Below, in pieces: positions 1 through 5,733 of a DNA stretch of 7,002 bases. The DNA comes from Planctomycetota bacterium (GTDB lineage Bacteria > Planctomycetota > Phycisphaerae > Sedimentisphaerales > Anaerohalosphaeraceae). Position 1 is the first letter of the stretch; each line of letters starts with the position of its first letter. Both the position numbers and the translations under genes were made by a program. The DNA is taken from assembly GCA_003644215.1 (NCBI GenBank), contig QNBU01000062.1, positions 1 to 7,002 on the forward strand, read 5' to 3'. Below the pieces are notes generated by a model. That model saw only the letters and a program-made list of their open reading frames with translations. It did no database searches and was not told the origin of the DNA.

Positions 1-216
1 GCCGCCGAGATCATCACATTCTGGCAGCGCTATGTGATGGACAAGGTTTTCACCGCACCGTTCGGATGGGAGTGCCAGAATATGCTGACCGTAGCCGGAC
101 TAATGGCCTACGCGGCGAATGAGCGAAAAGAATCCCGCGGCGTCCACTACCGCCAGGACCACCCCGACCGAGACGACAAAAACTTCGCCAAGCACATCGA
201 ACTAAAAAGGGAATAG
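1..216 (+). CDS. nadB: L-aspartate oxidase, C-terminal fragment (5' end outside window)
   Basis: The frame is open from base 1 to the TAG at 214-216 and gives the last 71 residues of a protein. The segments FGWECQNMLTVAGLM and ESRGVHYRQDHPDRDD are typical of the C-terminal domain of L-aspartate oxidase, the FAD enzyme that oxidises aspartate to iminoaspartate in the first step of de novo NAD synthesis. The related succinate dehydrogenase flavoprotein shares the ESRGxHxRxDxPxRDD motif. The GWExQNMLTVA block and the short tail after the motif favour NadB. The Arg of the ESRG motif belongs to the conserved substrate-binding region in this family. The catalytic and FAD-binding parts lie upstream of the window and cannot be judged. 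The gene converges on the minus-strand cupin gene, with about 180 bases between the two stop codons. Confidence 0.82.
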   Translation, partial: AAEIITFWQRYVMDKVFTAPFGWECQNMLTVAGLMAYAANERKESRGVHYRQDHPDRDDKNFAKHIELKRE

Positions 217-224
217 CTGGGAAC

Positions 225-241
225 GCGACCGTCTCGGTCGC
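225..241 (+). terminator. short GC-rich hairpin after nadB, possible weak terminator
   Basis: GCGACCG (225-231) and CGGTCGC (235-241) form a perfect 7-bp stem with a 3-base loop, 8 bases after the nadB stop. The sequence that follows (acctatttatt) is T-rich but has no continuous T run. It is therefore a weak intrinsic terminator at best, and could instead be part of a dispersed palindromic repeat. Confidence 0.4.
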
Positions 242-313
242 ACCTATTTATTGCGGGCAACGGGTGGCTGGGGTGATTTGGACTGACAATTAAAGATTAA
301 TTTCTCTGTGGGT

Positions 314-332
314 GGCACGGTCAAGCTGTGCC
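314..332. repeat. GC-rich hairpin, possible REP-like repeat unit
   Basis: GGCACGG (314-320) pairs with CTGTGCC (326-332), including one G-U pair, around a 5-base loop. It sits in G-rich DNA between two convergent genes, the usual place for small dispersed palindromes. The neighbouring segment ggccgtgggg can form competing pairs with CACGG. There is only one copy in this window, so repeat status is inference. Confidence 0.3.
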
Positions 333-393
333 TGGCCGTGGGGGGTGCGGTTGGGGCGAGAGATCATGCTACCCTTAGCAGGGGAAGAGCTGG

Positions 394-717
394 TTATTGT
401 ACCGGCGTCACGGAGAGGACATAGACCAGCGGTTCGGTGCTGGTGTTTAGGATGTTGTGTTTTGTCTGCGGCGGGATATAGCAGACTCGGCCCGCACCCA
501 CGACCATTTCTTCTTCGCCGATGATGGCGATGCCGCAGCCGGATAAAAATACAAGCTGTTCTTCCTTGTCCTCGGTGCTGTGTATGCCGCAGTCGGCGCC
601 CGGTTCCAGATACACCCGGCCGGACTTCATTCCGTGCGTTGTCGGCGCCCCCGGGATGAGTCGCTGGTAGCCCTTTTCGTCATTCAGTTCTACGATAAAT
701 GCTTTATTCTCAGCCAT
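394..717 (-). CDS. small single-domain cupin protein
   Basis: This 107-residue protein fits one cupin beta-barrel (cupin_2 type). Cupin motif 1 spans residues 40-60 (G40, H46, E53, G60) and motif 2 spans 76-91 (P82-P83, H87, N91). In the usual HxH the second His is Thr48, so one metal ligand is missing. H46, E53 and H87 remain, so metal binding is possible but altered. Substrate and reaction cannot be told: stand-alone cupins include isomerases, dioxygenases and sugar- or metabolite-binding proteins. It is cytoplasmic, with no signal peptide. It is the last gene of the trmB-rsmG-cupin operon, starting 11 bases after the rsmG stop. Its Shine-Dalgarno AAGGA (726-730, read on the minus strand) overlaps the rsmG TAA, which points to coupled translation and supports this start. 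Confidence 0.85.
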   Translation of the reverse strand: MAENKAFIVELNDEKGYQRLIPGAPTTHGMKSGRVYLEPGADCGIHSTEDKEEQLVFLSGCGIAIIGEEEMVVGAGRVCYIPPQTKHNILNTSTEPLVYVLSVTPVQ

Positions 718-728
718 TGTTTATTTCC

Positions 729-1460
729 TTATGCTAACGGTTTCTTTTTGATGATACCATAGACCCGTGGATATTGTTTCGGCATCGCGTTCACTTTTTT
801 GCATATCACCAGCGACAACTTCGCCGGTTTGGCGTCCTCTGTCTGAAGGGTGTACGACAACGAATTTTCGATTTTAGCCCCCATCTGTTTGATCGCCGCC
901 TGTGCGGTTTGAAGTTCTTCCTTAACGGACGGCCCTTTCCAGTAGAGGCCAAGGCCGCCGATTTTCACAAAACCGAGCGATAACTCCGCCAGTACCGGCA
1001 TCGGCGCCAGCGCCCGCGCGGTAACGACATCAAATCGCTGACGGTACGCTGCGTGATGGGCCACTGCCTCGGCGCGTCCATTCAGGGTGGTTGTATTTTT
1101 CAGCCCAAGTGTATCACAGACCATTTTCTGAAATTTCACTTTCTTCTCCGTCGCCTCCAGCGAAGTAACCTGCCATACGGGGCGTACGATTGCCAAGACC
1201 AACCCCGGAAAGCCCGCCCCTGAACCGATGTCCAGAATCTTTAACGGTTTCCCTGTCTTTTTTGATAATTCATCCAGTACCGAAAGCCCGGCCAGCGAGT
1301 CGAGGAAATGCCTCACCCATACCTGCTCCGGCGAGTCGATTCGTGTCAGGTTGTACTTTTGATTTTCGGCGATCAAAAGCTCAGAAAACCGGTCAAGTGT
1401 TTCTCGGTGTTCATCCAGAACCGCTTGGGCGGAATCAAGGTTTAGTTTGCCGTTGTTCAT
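729..1460 (-). CDS. rsmG: 16S rRNA (guanine527-N7)-methyltransferase RsmG
   Basis: RsmG (GidB) transfers a methyl group from S-adenosylmethionine to N7 of G527 in the 530 loop of 16S rRNA, the site linked to streptomycin sensitivity. The 243-residue protein is slightly longer than the usual 205-240. KYNLTRI (35-41) and RHFLDSL (50-56) are the family N-terminal signatures. LDIGSGAGFPG (76-86) is the SAM-binding motif I, DVVTARALA (144-152) is the family core motif, and the C-terminal YPR (230-232) precedes the usual basic tail ending in KKKPLA. No key motif is missing. The ATG at 1458-1460 overlaps the trmB stop in an ATGA arrangement, so translation is probably coupled to trmB. In many bacteria rsmG lies near parA/parB or gidA at the origin; here its partner is trmB instead. 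Confidence 0.96.
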   Translation of the reverse strand: MNNGKLNLDSAQAVLDEHRETLDRFSELLIAENQKYNLTRIDSPEQVWVRHFLDSLAGLSVLDELSKKTGKPLKILDIGSGAGFPGLVLAIVRPVWQVTSLEATEKKVKFQKMVCDTLGLKNTTTLNGRAEAVAHHAAYRQRFDVVTARALAPMPVLAELSLGFVKIGGLGLYWKGPSVKEELQTAQAAIKQMGAKIENSLSYTLQTEDAKPAKLSLVICKKVNAMPKQYPRVYGIIKKKPLA

Positions 1461-2086
1461 AATTTCTGCAAAGCAAGCGTGTAAGTCTTGCGGCTTTCTT
1501 TCATATATTTTCGTTCATAATTTGTGCCGACGAGTTCACTCTCTCCGGCTCCGGCGGGGCGGACGAAGTCGATTTGTTTGACCGTTTTCTGCTCAATGGC
1601 CCGCTCGGCGACGGCGCTCATTTGATCGAAGTAGTCGGCGTGGTCGGTGGCGATATTGATGATTCCGTCCGGTTTCAGAATCCGAAGTAGCTGGGTGAGG
1701 TTTTCATCACAGAAAAACCGCCGCTTGTTGTGTTTTTTTTTCGGCCAGGGATCGGGGAAATACAGATGAAATACGCCAATGGACTCGTCGGAGATATGCT
1801 CGGCGATAAAGCTGGCCGCATCTGTTCGCATCATGCGTATATTGGCCATGTCCCATCGCCCCATTCTGTCCACGGCGAGTTTATAATATTTATTTGCCCA
1901 CTCAATTCCGAAAAAGTTTTTCTCCGGAAACGCTTTTGCTTCTTCCAGCAGAAATGTTCCTTTGCCGCTGCCGACTTCCATCTCGACCGGCACAGAGCGT
2001 CCGAAAAGAATGTCGAAATTGAGCATTCCAGCAACACTTTCCGGTCTTATGGATATATTTTCATAATCTTTAATGATTTTTTCCAT
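1457..2086 (-). CDS. trmB: tRNA (guanine46-N7)-methyltransferase TrmB
   Basis: TrmB makes m7G46 in the variable loop of tRNAs using S-adenosylmethionine. The 209 residues match the usual length. EVGSGKGTFL (37-46) is the SAM-binding motif, FFGIEW (58-63) carries the acidic residue that follows motif I, and LYFPDPWPKKKHNKRR (108-123) is the family hallmark with the catalytic Asp. TNYERKY (188-194) is the conserved C-terminal TxYE motif. It is the first gene of the leftward operon. The region ahead of the ATG at 2084-2086 has only a weak purine-rich sequence (GAGAAAG, about 13 bases upstream) as ribosome-binding site. An ATG five bases further upstream is out of frame, so this start is the best choice. 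Its 3' end overlaps rsmG by 4 bases. Confidence 0.96.
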   Translation of the reverse strand: MEKIIKDYENISIRPESVAGMLNFDILFGRSVPVEMEVGSGKGTFLLEEAKAFPEKNFFGIEWANKYYKLAVDRMGRWDMANIRMMRTDAASFIAEHISDESIGVFHLYFPDPWPKKKHNKRRFFCDENLTQLLRILKPDGIINIATDHADYFDQMSAVAERAIEQKTVKQIDFVRPAGAGESELVGTNYERKYMKESRKTYTLALQKL

Positions 2087-2234
2087 ATCATTTGTTCTTT
2101 CTCAAAGAAACAATCATGTTGTTCAGATGGCAGAACAGAACATTTTGTCGATAAAAGTAATTAAGTCAAGCATTCTTCGGATCGAAGTACATATACAAAC
2201 AGAACCAAACACGGACGAGTAGCGTAGTAACGGC
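2087..2234. promoter_or_regulatory. divergent intergenic region between trmB and the hydrolase-like gene
   Basis: Promoters for both directions must lie in or near these 148 bases, but I cannot place either with confidence. On the minus strand TTGACT (2164-2169) is a good -35, yet nothing like TATAAT lies 16-18 bases further on. Short dyads are visible: TTTCT-CAA-AGAAA (2098-2110), TGTTC-N8-GAACA (near 2119-2136) and CTTCG-GAT-CGAAG (2175-2187). Confidence 0.4.
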
Positions 2235-2969
2235 ATGGAAGCCCTGAAAAGACCATTAATGATAAGTGGTGGTGCGGCGCAAATGATAAGACCGATTCTG
2301 ACATTAAAGAAGAAGCGGGTTTTAATTGATGTGGACACGCAGAAAGACTTCTTTCTGGCCGACGGCAAGGCCTGTGTTCGTAATCATCGCCGGGTTCTGG
2401 CAAATATTCGCCGTGTGATGGCGTGGAGTCGCCGTGATCAGGTTCGTGTCATTTCGACGGTTCAGCGACATGTCCCCAGCGGGCATGACGGGGGTGCTTG
2501 TCTCTCTGGTACACCGGGCGTCTGCAAGGTTCCTTATACGCTTCGTAATCGCAGATGTACTTTCGACTCCGGCGACACAACAGATCTTTCACGCGACTTG
2601 CTCCAAAAAAACGACCAGATCATTCTCTGTAAACGGACGATTGACCCCTTCGATGAACCTCGTGCCGAACGGATTCTGACCGAGGTCAAAGCGTCTGAAT
2701 TTGTTGTCATTGGCGGATCAACCGAGACATCCGTGCTGTACACGGTTTTAGGACTGCTGACACGCGGCAAGTCCGTAACCGTTCTCGTTGATGCAGTGGG
2801 TTCTTGCGAAAAATCGGCAGCAGATGTCGCGCTTCGAAAGATGAAGGCCAAGGGCGCCCGACTGATCGAAAGCAAGTCCCTGTTTGGCAATTCAAAGCTC
2901 CGCCAGGTCAATGCCTGCCAATGCGATCGCTGTCGCGGCAAACTCCGAAAAGCCACTCTTAGTGCCTGA
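2235..2969 (+). CDS. isochorismatase/nicotinamidase-like protein lacking the catalytic Cys
   Basis: The fold is the cysteine-hydrolase (isochorismatase-like) family. VLIDVDTQKDFF (29-40) carries the triad Asp (D34), ACLSGTPG (88-95) matches the nicotinamidase C-x-x-GT-x-G segment, and ILCKRTIDPF (130-139) carries the triad Lys (K133). GGSTETSVLYT (160-170) corresponds to the nucleophile motif, usually G-x-x-T-x-x-C-V. The nucleophile position is Ser166 (codon TCC at 2730-2732), one base from Cys. The usual D-W-H metal motif reads Q-R-H (77-79), so the Asp ligand is also missing. The protein ends with C228, C230 and C233 in a basic tail, which could bind a metal. It may be a non-catalytic or altered member; substrate is unknown. 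The start is uncertain: the ATG at 2235 is the first after an in-frame TAG (2220-2222), but Met9 or Met17 are alternatives, and the family core begins only near residue 26. No ribosome-binding site is clear. Confidence 0.82.
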   Translation: MEALKRPLMISGGAAQMIRPILTLKKKRVLIDVDTQKDFFLADGKACVRNHRRVLANIRRVMAWSRRDQVRVISTVQRHVPSGHDGGACLSGTPGVCKVPYTLRNRRCTFDSGDTTDLSRDLLQKNDQIILCKRTIDPFDEPRAERILTEVKASEFVVIGGSTETSVLYTVLGLLTRGKSVTVLVDAVGSCEKSAADVALRKMKAKGARLIESKSLFGNSKLRQVNACQCDRCRGKLRKATLSA

Positions 2970-3268
2970 ATTTGACGCACCGGGATCGGCTTGTGGCTCT
3001 GTTTGCAAGCATCTGACCGTTTAGCTCCCCCCCCTTTTTTTCATCTCACTGACTCCGAGGGTATTCAGTTGGGTGTGCCGGCGGGAATGTTGAATCGGAA
3101 CGCAGAAACCCCTGTTATCGGACGAAAAAAGCAAGGTTTTTATGACCCCTCCACTCTATGAGGGCATTAGACACTCCGGCGAGGTATTTTGTTTTTACAG
3201 GTTAATCCAATCATTTCGGACGCCGATAACGCATGCAGGGTTATCCTCTTTAGTGAGAGAGCGTCATA
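2970..3268. other. intergenic region before the hybrid kinase gene
   Basis: I see no gene or clear RNA here. A run of eight C and seven T (3027-3041) follows the hydrolase-like gene, but there is no G-rich partner for a hairpin, so it is not a recognisable terminator. GTTATCGG (3114-3121) recurs inverted as CCGATAAC (3223-3230), a match that can occur by chance. No convincing promoter for the kinase gene was found. Confidence 0.5.
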
Positions 3269-5365
3269 ATGGTAAAAGACAAGATAAGAATGCGGTCGTA
3301 TTCAAGCTTAGGGATAAAATTCCTATTGGCCATCGGGCTGTTTTCAACTGGCTTTTCACTCTTTTTGGTTCATCAGACATGGAGAAGCAGTCATGAGTCC
3401 TTGCAGCAGATGCTGCGCCAACAGGCCGAGTTGGCAATGGCCTTTGAGATTGCGCTCGAGGATATTGGTACAGCTTCTGATACGGAAATCCGGGATTCTC
3501 TGCCACTGACTGAAGCCGAATTGGCTCGGCGATCCAAAACGATTGAACGGGTTTTCGAAAAGGTGCAAAACACCTATCCTCATGTCATTATTCGTGCCAG
3601 CGGCGACCAGTTGGGCAGCATCCTCAGCCGGAGCGGCCCGGAAGGGCTTCGTATCTATCGCTTATTTGAGAGCAATCCGGCGATGGAGGGCCTTGACCGG
3701 GTTATTAAATTCAATGACCGAGCGTATCTGACAAAGTTCAGGATGGAACGAAATGATGTGTCTTTGACCGATCCCCGTTCTGAATTGCGGATGATTGCCA
3801 TCCCGCTGGAGGGTTACAAAAGCCAGATCAATGAGCAAACGATGTCGCGTTTTTCCGTGTTGGCATTTGCCTTGCTGGGGCTGTTTGGTGCAATTTATTG
3901 CTCGTTTGAGTTACTTGTAGGCAGGCGTCTGAAAAAAATCGCGGCCTATTTCTGCCGGGCAACAGATCAGCAGCAGGACGCTCACTTTGAACCATTACAG
4001 ACCTGGTCGCAAGATGAGATCGGGCTGTTGGCAAAAAGTTTTAACCGCCTGAGAGGGAAACTGGAAAACCTTTACAAAACGCTTGACGCAAAAGTCTGCA
4101 AACGCACCTTTGAGTTGCAACAGGTCAATAAGCGACTGCGGCATACAATCTCACAGTGCCAGCACGCCGAAGAACAGGCCACTATCCTAGCCCATGAGGC
4201 AACGGCCGCCAATCGTGCGAAAAGCGATTTTCTGGCCAATATGAGCCACGAACTGCGAACCCCGATGAATGCGATTATGGGTTTTAGCCAACTTCTTTCT
4301 GAGGGATCATTGGGCGAGGAAGATCAATCTTATGTCAATATGATTTCAAACAGCGGCCGAAATCTGCTGGCATTGATAAATGATACGCTGGACTTTTCCA
4401 AGATAGAATCCGGCAAACTGGCTGTTGAGATATGTAACTGCCAGCTTGGAGAGATTATTTTAGAGGTTGAGTCAATGTTGCGTCCGGCCGCGATCGAAAA
4501 GAAAATCGCCTTTGAGATACTGCAGTGCGGTGTGGTTCCGGGAACAATTAAAACCGACCCGCTGCGATTGCGACAGTGCCTGATCAATCTGCTCGGCAAT
4601 GCGATAAAGTTCACGGAAGCCGGCCATGTCTATGTCAATGTGGCTATTCAGGAATACGACAACGAGATATTCGTGCAATTTGACATCGAGGACACCGGTA
4701 TTGGGATTCCGGAAGAAAAGAAGTCGATAATTTTTGAGTCGTTTACGCAGGCCGACAGTGACGCCGCCCGCAAATATGGCGGGACCGGGTTGGGCCTGTC
4801 AATCACCCGGCAGCTTGTTGAGTTGCTTCGAGGGCGGATTTCAGTGGTCAGCACAGAAGGGCAGGGGTCCGTTTTTACAATGGCTATTCCTGTCGGTGTG
4901 CGGTGGCCCGATGAGGATGCACCTGTCTGGAATAAATATCTTTCAGTTGATGGGATTAACGAGATACTTGAAACAGAGAAAGGAACTGCTATGTATAATG
5001 GAAAGGTTTTGGTGGCGGAGGACAATCCGTCCAATCAGAAACTGATTGCGATTCTTCTTCAGCGAATGGGTCTGGAGGTTATCCTTGTCGGTGATGGGAT
5101 CGAGGCCGTTGCTCAGTGCGGCGAACAATCCTTCGATATTATCCTGATGGATATGCAGATGCCTAATATGAATGGCTATGATGCGACGCGTCAGTTACGC
5201 AGCCAGGGTATTAAGACACCGATTATTGCCGTAACAGCCAATGCAATGACCGGCGATGAGAAAAAATGTATCGATGTCGGCTGCGATGGATACCTGTCTA
5301 AGCCGATTGACCGAAACAAGCTGGAGGAATTTGTGAATCAGTATCTCTCCGTTCAGGTTGGATAA
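3269..5365 (+). CDS. membrane-bound hybrid sensor histidine kinase with C-terminal receiver
   Basis: The 698-residue inner-membrane kinase passes phosphate from His to its own receiver Asp. Transmembrane segments lie near 12-34 and 195-217 and enclose a periplasmic sensor of about 160 residues. The sensor resembles the Tll0287-like (DUF3365) domain (FEKVQNTYPHVIIRAS, 96-111; IPLEG, 178-182) but has no CxxCH heme motif. HAMP (about 218-270) and a coiled coil (about 270-315) follow. HisKA has the H box FLANMSHELRTPMN (phospho-His H327). HATPase_c has the N box NLLGNAIKFT (N444), G1 DTGIGI (475-480), the F box (489-492) and G2 GGTGLGL (504-510). The receiver (578-694) has D585, phospho-Asp D628, T656 and K678. 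All catalytic residues are present. There is no HPt domain and no partner regulator in the window, so the final output is elsewhere. The ATG has a partial Shine-Dalgarno (GAGAGAG, 3255-3261); Met8 is an alternative start. Confidence 0.95.
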   Translation: MVKDKIRMRSYSSLGIKFLLAIGLFSTGFSLFLVHQTWRSSHESLQQMLRQQAELAMAFEIALEDIGTASDTEIRDSLPLTEAELARRSKTIERVFEKVQNTYPHVIIRASGDQLGSILSRSGPEGLRIYRLFESNPAMEGLDRVIKFNDRAYLTKFRMERNDVSLTDPRSELRMIAIPLEGYKSQINEQTMSRFSVLAFALLGLFGAIYCSFELLVGRRLKKIAAYFCRATDQQQDAHFEPLQTWSQDEIGLLAKSFNRLRGKLENLYKTLDAKVCKRTFELQQVNKRLRHTISQCQHAEEQATILAHEATAANRAKSDFLANMSHELRTPMNAIMGFSQLLSEGSLGEEDQSYVNMISNSGRNLLALINDTLDFSKIESGKLAVEICNCQLGEIILEVESMLRPAAIEKKIAFEILQCGVVPGTIKTDPLRLRQCLINLLGNAIKFTEAGHVYVNVAIQEYDNEIFVQFDIEDTGIGIPEEKKSIIFESFTQADSDAARKYGGTGLGLSITRQLVELLRGRISVVSTEGQGSVFTMAIPVGVRWPDEDAPVWNKYLSVDGINEILETEKGTAMYNGKVLVAEDNPSNQKLIAILLQRMGLEVILVGDGIEAVAQCGEQSFDIILMDMQMPNMNGYDATRQLRSQGIKTPIIAVTANAMTGDEKKCIDVGCDGYLSKPIDRNKLEEFVNQYLSVQVG
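4977..5365 (+). promoter_or_regulatory. internal Shine-Dalgarno and in-frame ATG before the receiver domain
   Basis: AGAAAGGA (4977-4984) lies six bases ahead of an in-frame ATG (4991-4993, Met575 of the kinase). This is the best ribosome-binding site in the plus-strand part of the window, better than that of the full-length kinase. Translation from here would give a 124-residue stand-alone receiver starting three codons before the first receiver beta strand. It may be a working internal start, or a trace of an older separate receiver gene fused to the kinase. Confidence 0.45.
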
Positions 5366-5470
5366 TGGAACACAGATTTTGGTGTTTGTTGCTGAAGGTT
5401 GCCGTTAGCGTACAGCGCAGACAGGACGCCCGCGTTTCCTCAAAAGCAACCGATACAACCCCATCCCGGC

Positions 5471-5524
5471 GTCGGTCAGTTTGAGAATGTTAGACACTCA
5501 AGTTGACTGACTTTTTGCCTTTTT
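5471..5524 (+). terminator. strong intrinsic terminator of the hybrid kinase gene
   Basis: Bases 5471-5485 pair with 5497-5511 over 15 consecutive positions (12 Watson-Crick, 3 G-U) around an 11-base loop. The stem is followed at once by TTTTTGCCTTTTT (5512-5524). The T tract is on the plus strand, so it stops rightward transcription about 105 bases after the kinase stop codon. It separates the kinase unit from the repressor gene. Confidence 0.82.
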
Positions 5525-5658
5525 GTCAGCAAAATCACTTGGCTGATTTTGTAACCATGGTATTTGCAGCAGGTTACGATTTGTTGCCTACAGTAAAAAT
5601 GTTGTTTTTATGTGTTTTTCATAGAACGGTAACATTTTGTTAATAAACAGGTTATATA

Positions 5659-5677
5659 AAATCCAGTCAAATTGAGT
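5659..5677. promoter_or_regulatory. candidate repressor operator upstream of the S24 repressor gene
   Basis: AAATCCAGTCAAA (5659-5671) recurs, inverted, at 6607-6619 in the promoter of the next gene. It overlaps the dyad AGTCAAATTGAGT (5665-5677; symmetric core TCAA-A-TTGA), about 22 bases upstream of the repressor promoter -35. A site shared by a repressor gene and its neighbour fits an operator, but which protein binds is inference. Confidence 0.35.
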
Positions 5678-5698
5678 TAGATATTTATCAAAAAAAAC

Positions 5699-5726
5699 TT
5701 GTGTCTATTGTGAACTTATTTATAAT
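5699..5726 (+). promoter_or_regulatory. sigma70-type promoter giving a leaderless repressor mRNA
   Basis: TTGTGT (5699-5704), a 16-base spacer and a perfect TATAAT (5721-5726) follow an A-rich stretch (about 5690-5697) that could act as an UP element. Counting from the -10 box, transcription should start at 5733 or 5734, the latter being the A of the repressor ATG. The -35 matches the consensus at only three of six positions. Confidence 0.6.
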
Positions 5727-5733
5727 ACCACAC

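Larger units (their letters stand above)
217..393. other. convergent intergenic region between nadB and the cupin gene
   Basis: No supported gene lies here. Besides the hairpin at 225-241 there is a second hairpin at 314-332. A short AT-rich palindrome is also present at 287-301 (AATTA, 5 bases, TAATT). The stretch 303-352 is strongly G-rich on the plus strand, unlike the flanking genes. Confidence 0.6.
5366..5698. other. intergenic region with terminator and several dyads ahead of the repressor gene
   Basis: No supported gene lies here. After the terminator the DNA becomes AT-rich and dense in inverted repeats: CAAAATCA/TGATTTTG (5530-5551, 6-base loop), GTAACC-N15-GGTTAC (5551-5577), TAAAAA-N5-TTTTTA (5594-5610), TAACA-TTT-TGTTA (5630-5642) and a TCAA-A-TTGA core (5667-5675). 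This is what a control region for an autoregulated repressor would look like, but no single site can be assigned to a protein. Confidence 0.5.

Noticed and set aside
2119..2136. TGTTC-N8-GAACA upstream of trmB as a LexA (SOS) box
   Set aside because: The Gram-positive type box is GAAC-N4-GTTC; here the arms are in the opposite order with a longer spacer, so it does not fit.
3027..3041. C8T7 run after the hydrolase-like gene as an intrinsic terminator
   Set aside because: No G-rich arm precedes it, so no stem can form immediately before the T run.
3142..3396. Plus-strand frame of 84 residues overlapping the start of the kinase gene
   Set aside because: It has no motif, and most of its second half lies in a shifted frame of the kinase coding sequence; treated as a shadow.
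5405..5497. Minus-strand 30-residue frame starting with GTG (VSNILKLTDAGMGLYRLL...) after the kinase gene
   Set aside because: It has no ribosome-binding site that I can see and runs across the terminator stem; it is too short to support as a gene.
3167..5499. Ten-base direct repeat TTAGACACTC at 3167-3176 and 5490-5499 on either side of the kinase gene
   Set aside because: Many 10-base matches are expected by chance in 7 kb, the flanks do not match, and the second copy lies within the terminator hairpin. No transposase or target duplication is present.
5701..5733. GTG start at 5701 for the repressor
   Set aside because: It lies inside the -35/spacer of a promoter with a perfect TATAAT and would add 11 residues that do not fit the XRE domain start.
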